Part shown: positions 1-9,973 of the stretch, piece after piece
Numbering within the stretch: position 1 is the first letter of the stretch
Layout: each line of letters starts with the position of its first letter
IMG/VR virus record: IMGVR_UViG_3300032322_000655
Location: 1 to 30,724 of that record
DNA: 30,724 bases
Direction: 5' to 3' (one strand)
Source: a virus
Position numbers and translations under genes: made by a program
Notes under the pieces: model-generated
Databases searched by the model: none
The model's input: only the letters and a program-made list of their open reading frames with translations
What the model was told of the DNA's origin: nothing

Positions 1-94
1 TAATAGGAAAGGTGGTGTCAGGGACACGCGCCAATGGAGATTGGCCCCAGTCCTTGACCTGAGTGCTGACGAATAGACGTGACCGCCTACTCAT
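1..94 (-). CDS. 5' part of a cysteine-rich small protein that continues across the window ends
   Basis: An ATG at 94 overlaps the TAA stop of the preceding virion gene (TAATG) and opens a frame with no stop down to base 1. If base 1 is joined to base 30724, the frame continues without interruption to the TAA at 30555-30557. That gives 264 nt, or 87 residues. This segment encodes the first 31 residues plus one base; they are basic at the start and otherwise featureless. The TAATG coupling is the same style as the rest of this operon, which supports translation. I do not recognise the protein. The alternative is that this is a chance open frame at a contig edge. Confidence 0.55.
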   Translation of the reverse strand, partial: MSRRSRLFVSTQVKDWGQSPLARVPDTTFPI

Positions 95-456
95 TAGGCG
101 ATCCTGTTGACGTAGCCGTGGATCGTGATGACGTTAGCCGTCGCAGCGAAAGCCGAAACTGTGGTTGCTGCTGATCCGGTGCCCGTCAGAGTCAGACCGG
201 GGGCGATGAGGACGAGGCCAGACTGCGCGGGGATGGTGACCTTGATGTGGTCATCGGGCGAGGTCGTGCCACCGAACTCAACTGTCAGAAGTCGGGCCGA
301 GGTGTCTGAGTTGTACGCATAGAGCCACACCTCATCCACCGTGGTCGCGCTGGTCCCGGTCGCGTGGATCGTGGTGCCGGTGGTCGCCGTTGCGGCGACC
401 TTGATGCCCCTGCCCCGAGTGGACCCACTAAGGAGGGTCTTGGTGAATTGAGCCAT
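94..456 (-). CDS. Small virion-associated protein downstream of the collagen-like fibre
   Basis: A 120-residue protein rich in Thr, Ala and Gly with alternating small and beta-branched residues, suggesting an all-beta fold. It starts 11 nt after the stop of the collagen-like fibre gene, with a GGAGAAT-type ribosome binding site, so it is almost certainly translated from the same late message. Small beta-rich proteins of this type often follow fibre genes in actinobacteriophages and are usually taken to be minor structural or fibre-tip proteins. I see no catalytic motif, signal peptide or membrane segment. The structural role is inferred from position and composition only. Confidence 0.6.
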   Translation of the reverse strand: MAQFTKTLLSGSTRGRGIKVAATATTGTTIHATGTSATTVDEVWLYAYNSDTSARLLTVEFGGTTSPDDHIKVTIPAQSGLVLIAPGLTLTGTGSAATTVSAFAATANVITIHGYVNRIA

Positions 457-467
457 GTGGATTCTCC

Positions 468-2602
<2,135 letters not shown>

Positions 2603-2606
<4 letters not shown>

Positions 2607-2962
2607 CGAGTTACCTCCGCGCTAATCGTTGCCCTGCCCTCAAGCAAACGGGTGACCTCGCCACCCGCCGAAACCATCTCCAAGTCATAGACGTACTGAC
2701 CCGGTGACAGTGCCGCCGTATCCGTGGCCGTCACCGTGATAGCGATGGTCCCCGCAGACCCGCCCAACGCCATGCGCCCGTTACTGGTGGACACCTCCAG
2801 CGCCACGGTAGGGGCGGCAGTGTTTGAGCGAACCTGCATCCGGCCCGTGTAGCTCGTCAGGTTCACGTTCGTGGCGGGGTCCCCGGTGCGCCACGTAAAC
2901 GTTCGATCAAAACTGGCGCCCTGATAGATAGTGAAGTCGTATCGGCCCGGTTCCTGCATCAT
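2603..2962 (-). CDS. Small tail/fibre-associated protein
   Basis: A 119-residue protein with the pattern [17 protein letters not shown] near the N terminus, followed by an '[11 protein letters not shown]' segment. This combination recurs in many phage proteins encoded between tail-tip and fibre genes, where it probably forms a beta-sandwich linking domain, comparable to the N-terminal part of baseplate upper proteins. It overlaps both neighbours by 4 nt (ATGA at each end), placing it firmly in the tail-tip and fibre operon. No enzyme motif is visible. Family placement is from remembered sequence pattern; the exact structural role is inferred. Confidence 0.65.
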
Positions 2963-4572
2963 GCCTCCAACGCTTCAATGCGGGCGGTTAGGTCAGTGAT
3001 CTGCTGCTGTTGCTCGCGGACGACGTAAACCAAGGCCGCGAGGATGGGGCGGTCCTCGACTGCGGACGGCAAGCCCTCGTCGTCCCAGTTCGCTGCCCAG
3101 GGGAACTTGGCGGCCACGTCCTCGGCGATGAAGCCGAGTGAGCGGGCGTCGGCGTCAGCAGGTGACAGGCTGCGGAACTCCGTAGGCGTAAGGCTCAGTA
3201 CGTCGTATGGGTCAACGCTGGGGTCAAAGTCTGCGAGTTTGTCGGCTGGTACGCCCTCAAGGTCGTCTGTGAGCGGCGTAAGTTCGTCCTTGAGTCTTAC
3301 GGTTGACGTTGACTTGAGCAGCTGCGCGGACGCGCCCACGCGAACGTTCGCGGCGTTGGCGGTCGTGGCCTCGTCAATGCCGTAGGAAAACACTGCGCCC
3401 GCAAGGCTAATTCGCAGGGCTGAGTTGACGGCTGGGCTTAGGCCGAGGTCGACGCCACCGCTCCAGTAGATGAAGGCATCAGGGTTTGCGAACTCACTGC
3501 CAATTTTGCGACCGCCAAAGATGTTTCCTCTAATGCCAAGTCCATCGGGGGCGCCGATGCTGACGTATGAGGCATCACCCTCCATGAATCCTTTTCGGAC
3601 GTTAGAGGAATTGTAGAACTCAATTTGCCCGTTGTTAGTTCCGCTTGCAGTGATTTCAACGCGCCGCCCGCTAGCCGCGGTACGCAATGTCTTGCCAGTC
3701 AAAGTGTTGGTGTCAATGCGATCGGCAGAAATGATGCCTGCCGTAATCTTGTCTGCGCTGATTGAAGCAATTTGCGCGTTGCGGATTGCTGCATCTCCAA
3801 TAACAGCGGACCCCGCCGCGATTGAGCCAGCGGCGAGCTGAACCGATGTGATGCAGTTGGCTGAAAGGCTGTCAGACCCCCACGCCTGAGTGACCCACGT
3901 GGAACCGTTCCATCGTTTGTGGATGATTGACGTACCTGAGGACGAGTCCAGCCAAATGTCACCCGCGACGGGGGAGCTTGGCTGAGTGGTGCCGACTGTG
4001 GTGGTGATGCCACCGATTTGGCGGGCATTGAAAGACACTGCGCCGCTGCCAATAGTAGCGGTTCCGTAGTCCGACGACGTGGTCAAACCTGTTTGGCTTG
4101 ACGCCGCCGTCGACGGGTCCGTGCGATTATCCGCAGGGTCAACGCCAACCAGGCGCACGTAGTAGGTAGTGCTCGCCGTAAGGCCCATGATGGTGAAGAA
4201 ACCCGCAGCGCCGTCTAGGCGACCGGCAAGGGTTGACGTGGACGGTGTGAACGTGGCACCAGAGGTGGCGTAGTGGACCTCGACGTAAACGCCCGACGGG
4301 TACGTGTCGCCGTTAGCGTTCTTGCCGTCCCAGGAAACCCGCAGCCCTTGGACGGTTCCCGCCAGAGTCGGGGTTGACGGGGCGATGAAGTCCACCGGGG
4401 CAGGGATGACAGGGTCCGGCTCAATGCCAGGGCCGCCATCCCCAGGCGTCGGGTCAGGGGACTGCGGGTCAGTGCCCGCCCCAGCCACTGAGCCAATCGA
4501 GGTCATGGAAACGAGCTGCGCGAGCTTCTGTTCCCACAACTGAGGAGGGCGCCGGAAGTTACCGTCAGGCAT
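2959..4572 (-). CDS. Tail fibre/spike with FN3-like domain and C-terminal S74 intramolecular chaperone
   Basis: A 537-residue protein. A Pro/Asp/Gly-rich linker (about 33-60) precedes a fibronectin type III-like domain (about 62-165, ending in the characteristic TTYYVRLVGVD). A long beta-rich shaft follows, with tail-spike-like segments (SADKITAGIISADRIDT). The C-terminal ~115 residues match the S74 chaperone domain: S423-T-V-R-L-K428 has the Ser...Lys spacing of the autocleavage dyad, then GFIAEDV, then a terminal coiled coil (EQQQQITDLTARIEAL). In this family the chaperone drives trimer folding and then cuts itself off at the Ser. A mature shaft of about 422 residues is therefore expected. 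It overlaps the upstream tail-tip gene by 8 nt. Confidence 0.82.
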   Translation of the reverse strand: MPDGNFRRPPQLWEQKLAQLVSMTSIGSVAGAGTDPQSPDPTPGDGGPGIEPDPVIPAPVDFIAPSTPTLAGTVQGLRVSWDGKNANGDTYPSGVYVEVHYATSGATFTPSTSTLAGRLDGAAGFFTIMGLTASTTYYVRLVGVDPADNRTDPSTAASSQTGLTTSSDYGTATIGSGAVSFNARQIGGITTTVGTTQPSSPVAGDIWLDSSSGTSIIHKRWNGSTWVTQAWGSDSLSANCITSVQLAAGSIAAGSAVIGDAAIRNAQIASISADKITAGIISADRIDTNTLTGKTLRTAASGRRVEITASGTNNGQIEFYNSSNVRKGFMEGDASYVSIGAPDGLGIRGNIFGGRKIGSEFANPDAFIYWSGGVDLGLSPAVNSALRISLAGAVFSYGIDEATTANAANVRVGASAQLLKSTSTVRLKDELTPLTDDLEGVPADKLADFDPSVDPYDVLSLTPTEFRSLSPADADARSLGFIAEDVAAKFPWAANWDDEGLPSAVEDRPILAALVYVVREQQQQITDLTARIEALEA

Positions 4573-6382
4573 TCAGCACCTCCAACTCAGGCTGGAATCG
4601 GACGTTCTTGCCGTCATGCACCATGGCGATGGTCAGCACGCGGGCCTTCAATGTTCCGGTTCCTGTGGCGTTGGGAACGGACACGACGTCGCCCACGGAG
4701 AAGTTCACGTAAGGGGCCGCGCCCGCCTTGACGATGGCTTCAACCCGTGTGGCGACCAGTTGCACCTGTCCGGTACGGGCCAGCACCTTCTGAGCTGTGC
4801 CCCTGGCGGTGTCCTCATCGCGCATGTTGCCGTACTCAAAGTAGGTTTCGCGGCGGCCGTTGGTGTCGGCATTGGCCGCCGTCTGAGTCCAGCCTTCCTT
4901 GGTGCGGATGAGGGCTTGTGTCTTGAGCTTGGGCTCAGATCGTGTGGCATAGGCCATGAGGTTGTCCTCAAGGGCCAGGGTCACTGTGGCCGATACGTCC
5001 GAGCCACGGGACTCCCACGCATCTAGGCGGCACGTGGTCGGGTTGACCCAGAAGTCGTGGCCGAGGTCGACCATGGTGTCCAGCACCTGCAACAGGGACA
5101 TGCCTACCTTGACGGTGATGTCCACCTTGGTTGACCACGAGCCGCTGGTGGGTGCGGCCTGACTAAACCCGTAGGTGAACTTGGAGAAGCGGTACACGCC
5201 TCGGGTCGTGGCCTCTTCCATGAGGGTCCGCAGAACCATGGCGGGCAGATGCTTAGGCGCGGTGGTCGTGACTTCCCAGCCGGTGGCCCGGGACCTCAGG
5301 ATCAGGTCGGTGGGCTTGTTGTTGTCGTTGAGTTTCCACGCCGAGAACAGGAAACCGGCGGTGGAGTCAGCCACGAGCCGCAGGCCGATCTTGGCGTCCG
5401 CGGTGATGTTGACCGCCGATCCGTCCGAGGTGGTCGACAACTTGAAGTCGTCGTCTGTGACGTTGACAAGAAAGTAGTCGTTTCCTTTGGTCAGGCCCGT
5501 GCCGGACTTGGAGATGTCAAACACGCGGACCTTGGACCCGGCCGCGAGGCCGTGGTTGGACGCGGACACCTTGTCGTCCGATGCGGATATGGACAGGTCC
5601 GTGCGCTCCCACGGCTTGTCATTTCTAACGCGGGCCGCGACCGTGTGCGTACCCTTGCCGAGGCGGGTCACAAACTTGGTGAACTGGGCGTATGACGGGG
5701 CCGTCTCATTGAAGCGACTGGTGTCCATCACGAGCGTGCCGTCAAGGTAAACCTGGCCGAAGTTGTCAAAGGAGGCCCACATGGCGAGGCGCGTGGACTC
5801 AGTCAGGGTGAACGTGGCACGGAACCAGTTGTTGGTGCCGCGCTCTACGAGGGTGCTGGGGTTGGTTGACCAGATCCATGCAGCGGCGGGGTCAATGGCC
5901 CGCCACTTCACGGGCAGGTTGTTGCGGGCGGTGGCGTCGTTGCGCCACACGGTTGTCTGTGGCGTGGTCCACGTGTAGTCGGACTTCCATGCCCCGTCGG
6001 CGGCGGCGTAGTTGAAGGGCCGCTCGTCGGAGCTGAAGTCGGCGACGCCGCCCTGGGCGAAGGTAACGGCGTCGTCCAGCCACGCTAGGAGTCCGCGCCC
6101 TGACGCTTGAAGGGTGAGTTGTCCGTTGGCGTTGGCGAGGTCCCGCTCAAGGATCTCAACAAACCACGCAAACCTAGCCGTGCCCTGGTACAGGACACGT
6201 ACCACGGCGTCCTTGGTGAGCAGGGCGACGTCGGCACTTGAGGACATCGGGACCTGCACTTGTCCGTATCCGGTGGCGTTGAACTCGTCAGAGAACTCGG
6301 CCGCCAGCACCTGAGACAGGGTGCCCAACTTGGTGGTGTTGGTCGGGTCATAAACCTCAAGGGTCAACCCGTCAGAGGACAT
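4565..6382 (-). CDS. Tail-tip protein of the Gp37-like family with inserted beta domains
   Basis: About 605 residues from the ATG at 6382; a GTG at 6391 would add three residues. The N terminus ('LEVYDP...LGTLSQVLAAEFSDEFNATGYGQ') and the C terminus (GDVVSVPN..., 'VLTIAMVHDGKNVRFQPELEVL') match the siphovirus Gp37-like tail proteins of actinobacteriophages. These form the tail-tip hub or fibre base. Between about residues 120 and 255 there is a PA14/lectin-like insert (FGQVYLDGTLVMDTSRF, THTVAARVRN). A second short beta insert at about 260-335 begins 'VSASNHGLAAGSKVRVF', a pattern often seen in virion appendage proteins. The inserts may bind host surface glycans; that part is inference. Confidence 0.78.
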   Translation of the reverse strand: MSSDGLTLEVYDPTNTTKLGTLSQVLAAEFSDEFNATGYGQVQVPMSSSADVALLTKDAVVRVLYQGTARFAWFVEILERDLANANGQLTLQASGRGLLAWLDDAVTFAQGGVADFSSDERPFNYAAADGAWKSDYTWTTPQTTVWRNDATARNNLPVKWRAIDPAAAWIWSTNPSTLVERGTNNWFRATFTLTESTRLAMWASFDNFGQVYLDGTLVMDTSRFNETAPSYAQFTKFVTRLGKGTHTVAARVRNDKPWERTDLSISASDDKVSASNHGLAAGSKVRVFDISKSGTGLTKGNDYFLVNVTDDDFKLSTTSDGSAVNITADAKIGLRLVADSTAGFLFSAWKLNDNNKPTDLILRSRATGWEVTTTAPKHLPAMVLRTLMEEATTRGVYRFSKFTYGFSQAAPTSGSWSTKVDITVKVGMSLLQVLDTMVDLGHDFWVNPTTCRLDAWESRGSDVSATVTLALEDNLMAYATRSEPKLKTQALIRTKEGWTQTAANADTNGRRETYFEYGNMRDEDTARGTAQKVLARTGQVQLVATRVEAIVKAGAAPYVNFSVGDVVSVPNATGTGTLKARVLTIAMVHDGKNVRFQPELEVLNA

Positions 6383-6806
6383 ACGACCCACCGGACTTAA
6401 AGCCGCCGTCCATCAGCCGGAAGTCGATCGCGACGCGGGCAATGTGCGGCGCTTCCCAGTTCACGTTCCAGGCCAGGAAGCGCGCCGACGCGGTTGAAGT
6501 CGTGGCCCCGATCACGCGGGTGATGGTGACCGTGGACCCCGACCCGAAAGCCGCCGTGGCGAGGGCCTGCAACTTGGTGATGGCGTCGCTACGGCGGGCC
6601 GCGTCATCCACGCCCGTGCCCACGATGACGGCGCCAATGCTCCACGTCTGCGGCCCGTACCACGGATTAGCCGCCACTACCCCATCGCGGCCGGGGACGA
6701 CGTAATCGTTCTGAACGGGCGGTGGGATGACGACCGGGTCAAGAGTCTGAAGCGACGTGACCAGGCTGGTGATGTTGGTGGCGCCAATGCTGTATGTCTC
6801 AGACAC
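6372..6806 (-). CDS. Distal tail protein-like (Dit-like) protein
   Basis: A 144-residue protein encoded directly after the tape measure gene (8-nt overlap) and before the tail hub, which is the standard place for a distal tail protein. The sequence begins with a short strand-turn-strand region, then VPGRDGVVAANPWYGPQTWSIG, a pattern consistent with the N-terminal ring domain of short Dit proteins. It ends with a strand ending in RLMDGGF. The protein would form the ring closing the tail tube and anchoring the hub. The role is inferred from order, length and pattern. Confidence 0.7.
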   Translation of the reverse strand: MSETYSIGATNITSLVTSLQTLDPVVIPPPVQNDYVVPGRDGVVAANPWYGPQTWSIGAVIVGTGVDDAARRSDAITKLQALATAAFGSGSTVTITRVIGATTSTASARFLAWNVNWEAPHIARVAIDFRLMDGGFKSGGSYVL

Positions 6807-8664
6807 TTAGACCTGCCACAAATGAGAGACGCCGCAGGGCTCGTGGTACGGAATCCTCGGCGCGCTCGCCGGGGGCCGACTGGACCGTGATGCCGCCATT
6901 GATGATGACGCCGCCGCCCATGCTGCCGCCGTTGTTGAGATTGTTGAGGGTGCCGACACCGAGCCGCCTGACTGTGTCCGCGTTGAGGACGTACTCGCCG
7001 CGCGACAACATTGCGGGCACGTTGTCGGATGCGTGAGTGCCGAGAGCTGCGCGGACCATGCCGCCGGTCGCGTACACGGGACCACCCGTGGCGATAGGCC
7101 GACCACCCGGTGTTGTCTCGGGTACGTCAAAAGTGATCTTGATGGGAATGTTGGTGGGGATTGTTTCCATCGCCTGCTTGAGCTTCTCGGCTTCAAGCCG
7201 GGCACCGCCGATCTTCCCCGCGGCTTCCTCGGCGGCGGCCGCGACATCCGGCGGCAACTTGATTCCCGTGCTCTGGGAGACCGCGGCGATCTTATCGAGC
7301 GCGCCCTTGTAGAACTCTGCCGCAGCGGTCGGGTCATCAAACGACGTAGCTGCGTCGTTGGCGGCGGTGACAACGTCAACGAGACCTTGCTTAGTCGGGT
7401 CAGCGACAAAATCTTTGATGGCCTGCTTGTATGCCTGCAACGCCTCGTAATGTGAGACGGCATCGTCAACACCGGCAATCGCCGCCGCCACGGCCCCTAG
7501 CCGCGACGCCGTGATCTTGGCATTGGTGGCGATTGACGCCATGGCGGACGAGTAGCGCCACGTCGAGTCGGTAGAGGTATCGGTTGCCTCGGTCACGGCG
7601 ACGATGTCACCGTCAAGAAGTTGCGCTGCTTTGCCGCTGGCAATCATGCGCTCGGTCTGTGTTTTGACCGTGGCGGCGTGGATCTCGGCCTCTCGGGCCG
7701 CGTCCGCCTGCGACTGGGACAGAATCGTCAGACCCTGTATGACGGCATACGCGGGGTCAATGAACCGGCGCACGGCGCTGATGCTGGTGCCCAGCCAATC
7801 GGGCATCATGTCGCCCGCACTGTTGACCCAGCCCATTATGGTTCCGAGGCCCGACAGTGCATTGGCAAGCGTGCCGATGTCCCTGCCGAACTGCTCGGCC
7901 TGCGGCTGCAACTCGCGCAGGATCTGGGCTAGATCACCAGACCCCTCGGTGGTGCCTTGCAGACTGTCAAGGAATCCCTTGCCGAATGACTCTTTCAGCT
8001 CATTGAAGCCGTCTTGAAGGCGCTTGATCTGGCCCTCTAGGGTCCGTGCTGCGGCGGCGGCAGAGCCGCCGAAACGGTCCTCTAGGGCGCCCATGATCTT
8101 GTTGAGGTCACCCGACTTGAGGGCAGCCTTGTCTAGGCCAGGGACAAGTCGACCCAAAGCCGTAGTCTGACCACCCACTGCCTTGGCGACGGCCGCTGCC
8201 ACAGACTGCAAATCGCGGCCCGACCCCACCGACGTGTCCACGGCGACGGCTAGCAGGCTTTGTGCCTGGACCGCGTCCTTGGTCGCGCCCACGATTGTCA
8301 TTAGGGCGGGCCGCAGTTCATCGTCGGCCATACCCGTGGCGAACCGCAGGTTGTCAATGAACGTGTTGACCTGAGGCATGGCGAAGCCTTGCCCCACGTT
8401 GTCTAACGTCTGCTTGAGCAGGGCAAGTTGACGCTCCTCGGCCATGGCGGCCTTCACGCCGTCAACACCGAGCTTGACCGCAAATGCGCCCGCGGCTGCG
8501 GCCGCGCCTAGAAGGGCGGGTCCGGCAACGGACTTCAGAGTGGCGCCGATTGCCGCCATCTTGCCTCGGAAGCCTTCCGCGTTGCGGACGGCATCCATCA
8601 TGCCCGCACCAAATGACTTGGTGTTAGCGACAAGGGTGACGGTGAGGGTACGACCACCAGCCAT
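6799..8664 (-). CDS. Tape measure protein
   Basis: 621 residues, the second longest product of the window. The start is set at the ATG at 8664, four bases after the upstream stop and behind GAGAGGGG, rather than the longer frame to 8703. The N terminus (LTVTLVANTKSFGAGM) is the usual beginning of actinophage tape measures. Next come a hydrophobic Ala-rich segment (AGPALLGAAAAAGAFAVKLG) and long helical stretches with tape-measure patterns such as 'VAAAVAKAVGGQTTALGRLVPGLD' and 'LEGQIKRLQDGFNELKESFGKGFLD'. The C-terminal part has the 'GEYVLNADTVRRLGVGTL' motif common in these proteins. By the usual proportionality of about 1.5 angstrom per residue, the tail would be near 90-100 nm. No lysozyme or peptidase domain is visible. 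Confidence 0.92.
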   Translation of the reverse strand: MAGGRTLTVTLVANTKSFGAGMMDAVRNAEGFRGKMAAIGATLKSVAGPALLGAAAAAGAFAVKLGVDGVKAAMAEERQLALLKQTLDNVGQGFAMPQVNTFIDNLRFATGMADDELRPALMTIVGATKDAVQAQSLLAVAVDTSVGSGRDLQSVAAAVAKAVGGQTTALGRLVPGLDKAALKSGDLNKIMGALEDRFGGSAAAAARTLEGQIKRLQDGFNELKESFGKGFLDSLQGTTEGSGDLAQILRELQPQAEQFGRDIGTLANALSGLGTIMGWVNSAGDMMPDWLGTSISAVRRFIDPAYAVIQGLTILSQSQADAAREAEIHAATVKTQTERMIASGKAAQLLDGDIVAVTEATDTSTDSTWRYSSAMASIATNAKITASRLGAVAAAIAGVDDAVSHYEALQAYKQAIKDFVADPTKQGLVDVVTAANDAATSFDDPTAAAEFYKGALDKIAAVSQSTGIKLPPDVAAAAEEAAGKIGGARLEAEKLKQAMETIPTNIPIKITFDVPETTPGGRPIATGGPVYATGGMVRAALGTHASDNVPAMLSRGEYVLNADTVRRLGVGTLNNLNNGGSMGGGVIINGGITVQSAPGERAEDSVPRALRRLSFVAGLSV

Positions 8665-8668
8665 TAGG

Positions 8669-9166
8669 TCAGCCCCTCTCGAACTTTGCCTTGATGCGGT
8701 CAACGGCCTTCATCCACTCGCGCAGAGCGGCAGGCTTGTATCGCTTCATGTCCTTGATCCAGCCCGTACCGGACCCGAATGCGGCTGGGAAGCCGTGTCC
8801 GCGTCGTTCCCGGTTGGCGAGCTTCTTGGTGCCGCGGAACGTGCCGCGTCCGCCTCGTCCGCTTGATCCCTCAGATGACGGGAAACGGACGTTGGATGCC
8901 GACGCGCCACCGCTGAACACTCGCCGAGCCGCACCGATCTGGATAGACGGGATGCGGTCGGACTTCTTGACTCTGATGGACTCAGCGATACGCGGGCCCC
9001 AGGGCCCTGCCTTCATGGCCGCCCCATGCCACGCCTCGTACATGGGTCCGCCTGCGATCTCCGCACTGGCGTCGCGCAGCTCTTGCTGGGCCTCGGCTGG
9101 CAGTTTGCGGAGGTCGCGCATGAGTCTGTCTAGGCCGTAGACGCGGATCTCTGCGGCCTGGGGCAT
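8669..9166 (-). CDS. HK97 gp10-like / tail completion-type protein
   Basis: A 165-residue basic protein. Its N-terminal 'IRVYGLDRLMRDLRKLPAEAQQELRDASAEIA' resembles the HK97 gp10-like head-tail joining family, as do the later Gly/Arg-rich region (SGRGGRGTFRG) and a C-terminal helix. It begins 3 nt after the frameshifted tail assembly chaperone frame ends. In most siphoviruses the gp10-like gene lies before the tail terminator, so the position between chaperone and tape measure is unusual. The call rests on the helical N-terminal pattern and basic character. A minor tail protein is the main alternative. Confidence 0.6.
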   Translation of the reverse strand: MPQAAEIRVYGLDRLMRDLRKLPAEAQQELRDASAEIAGGPMYEAWHGAAMKAGPWGPRIAESIRVKKSDRIPSIQIGAARRVFSGGASASNVRFPSSEGSSGRGGRGTFRGTKKLANRERRGHGFPAAFGSGTGWIKDMKRYKPAALREWMKAVDRIKAKFERG

Positions 9167-9169
9167 GGC

Positions 9170-9352
9170 TCACGACCTTTCGTTGAGAATCGTTGCCATG
9201 GTTTCCAGCATGGAAGGATCTTCTAGGGCCAGAACTGATGGCGCTATTCCGGTGGCGACAGCGAGGGCCGCTATGGCGTAGTGCTCGCTGCCGGTTCCGT
9301 AGGAGGGTCCGGCTCCTTCTGGGTCTCGTAGTCCTCGACTGCGGCGAGCCAT
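9170..9352 (-). CDS. Tail assembly chaperone, second frame (expressed by -1 frameshift)
   Basis: This frame lies at -1 relative to the upstream chaperone ORF and overlaps its last 27 codons or so. Its C-terminal segment (AIAALAVATGIAPSVLALEDPSMLETM) is the typical second half of actinophage tail assembly chaperones. A TGA two codons upstream of the ATG at 9352 means that any shift must occur between about 9355 and 9271. No textbook heptamer such as GGGAAAA is present there. The best candidate is C CCT CCT (9301-9307 on the minus strand). In this class, the long fusion product coats the tape measure together with the short product. Independent initiation at the ATG is less likely. Confidence 0.7.
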   Translation of the reverse strand: MARRSRGLRDPEGAGPSYGTGSEHYAIAALAVATGIAPSVLALEDPSMLETMATILNERS

Positions 9353-9549
9353 GTATCAAACTCGTCAGTGGTGCGGCCGCCACGCTTGAGGGCGTGCCAG
9401 CCGAGCCACATGAGGTGTTCCTCATGCATGTCGCCAGTGAATGATGAGATGACTGAGACGCCGTATTTCCGCTCAAACATGATGCGGTCAATCGGCAGGA
9501 CTCGGACGTCTACTACGGTCCCGTCCGCGTACTTGAACTCAAGGTTCAT
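9271..9549 (-). CDS. Tail assembly chaperone, short form
   Basis: 92 residues, starting at the ATG at 9549 behind an AAGGGGG ribosome binding site. The sequence pattern FKYADGTVVDVRVLPIDRI...FERKYGVSV, then a helical HALKRGG...FDTWL region, matches the N-terminal chaperone of actinobacteriophages. It sits between the tail tube gene and the tape measure gene, as expected. The last third (acidic and Pro-rich, EPDPPTEPA) overlaps the second frame and is replaced in the frameshift product. It acts during tail assembly and is not expected in the virion. Confidence 0.8.
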   Translation of the reverse strand: MNLEFKYADGTVVDVRVLPIDRIMFERKYGVSVISSFTGDMHEEHLMWLGWHALKRGGRTTDEFDTWLAAVEDYETQKEPDPPTEPAASTTP

Positions 9550-9568
9550 TGGTTACCCCCTTGGGTGT

Positions 9569-9961
9569 TTAGGAGAAGGTGCCGTCAGTGACCGCGCCGG
9601 TCACCTGGAGATTGATGTTGAGAGTGACCACGGCGCCGACGGCCGAGGACATCTCAATGTTGGTGATGAGAGCGGAGCCGGACGCCTTGACCTTGCCGCT
9701 GCCGCTTCCGGCGGGGCCGTACTCCCAGGTCTGGGACGTGCCCTGCCAGCCCATAATGGTGGAGTACACGGTCGCGTCGAACATGCCCGACAGGGTGATG
9801 CTGGCGTCCTTCAGACCGGCGACAAACGTCTTAGATGCAGAGTTGAAAGCCGACGTCTCTGCGGTATCGGCCGTGCGCGACACGCTGATGCTGTTGAGAT
9901 ATGCGGAGAGGTCGGTGCTCGCGATCTTGAAGTACGAGTCCTTACCGTGAACAAATGCCAT
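9569..9961 (-). CDS. Tail tube protein, short paralogue
   Basis: A 130-residue protein whose first ~60 residues align with the start of the upstream 232-residue tail protein (compare MAFVHGKDSYFKI with MSFTHSKNSRICF, and DTAETSAFNSASKTFVAGLKD with the equivalent segment). Both share the tail tube pattern 'T-DA-TF-G/VSGL.D..I..SG.F', and both end the common part in a VGAVV strand. It starts 12 nt after the larger paralogue ends and precedes the chaperone. Either of the two could be the main tube subunit. Tandem tube paralogues may make a mixed or capped tube, which is inference. Confidence 0.78.
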   Translation of the reverse strand: MAFVHGKDSYFKIASTDLSAYLNSISVSRTADTAETSAFNSASKTFVAGLKDASITLSGMFDATVYSTIMGWQGTSQTWEYGPAGSGSGKVKASGSALITNIEMSSAVGAVVTLNINLQVTGAVTDGTFS

Positions 9962-9973
9962 TTCTGTTGCTCC

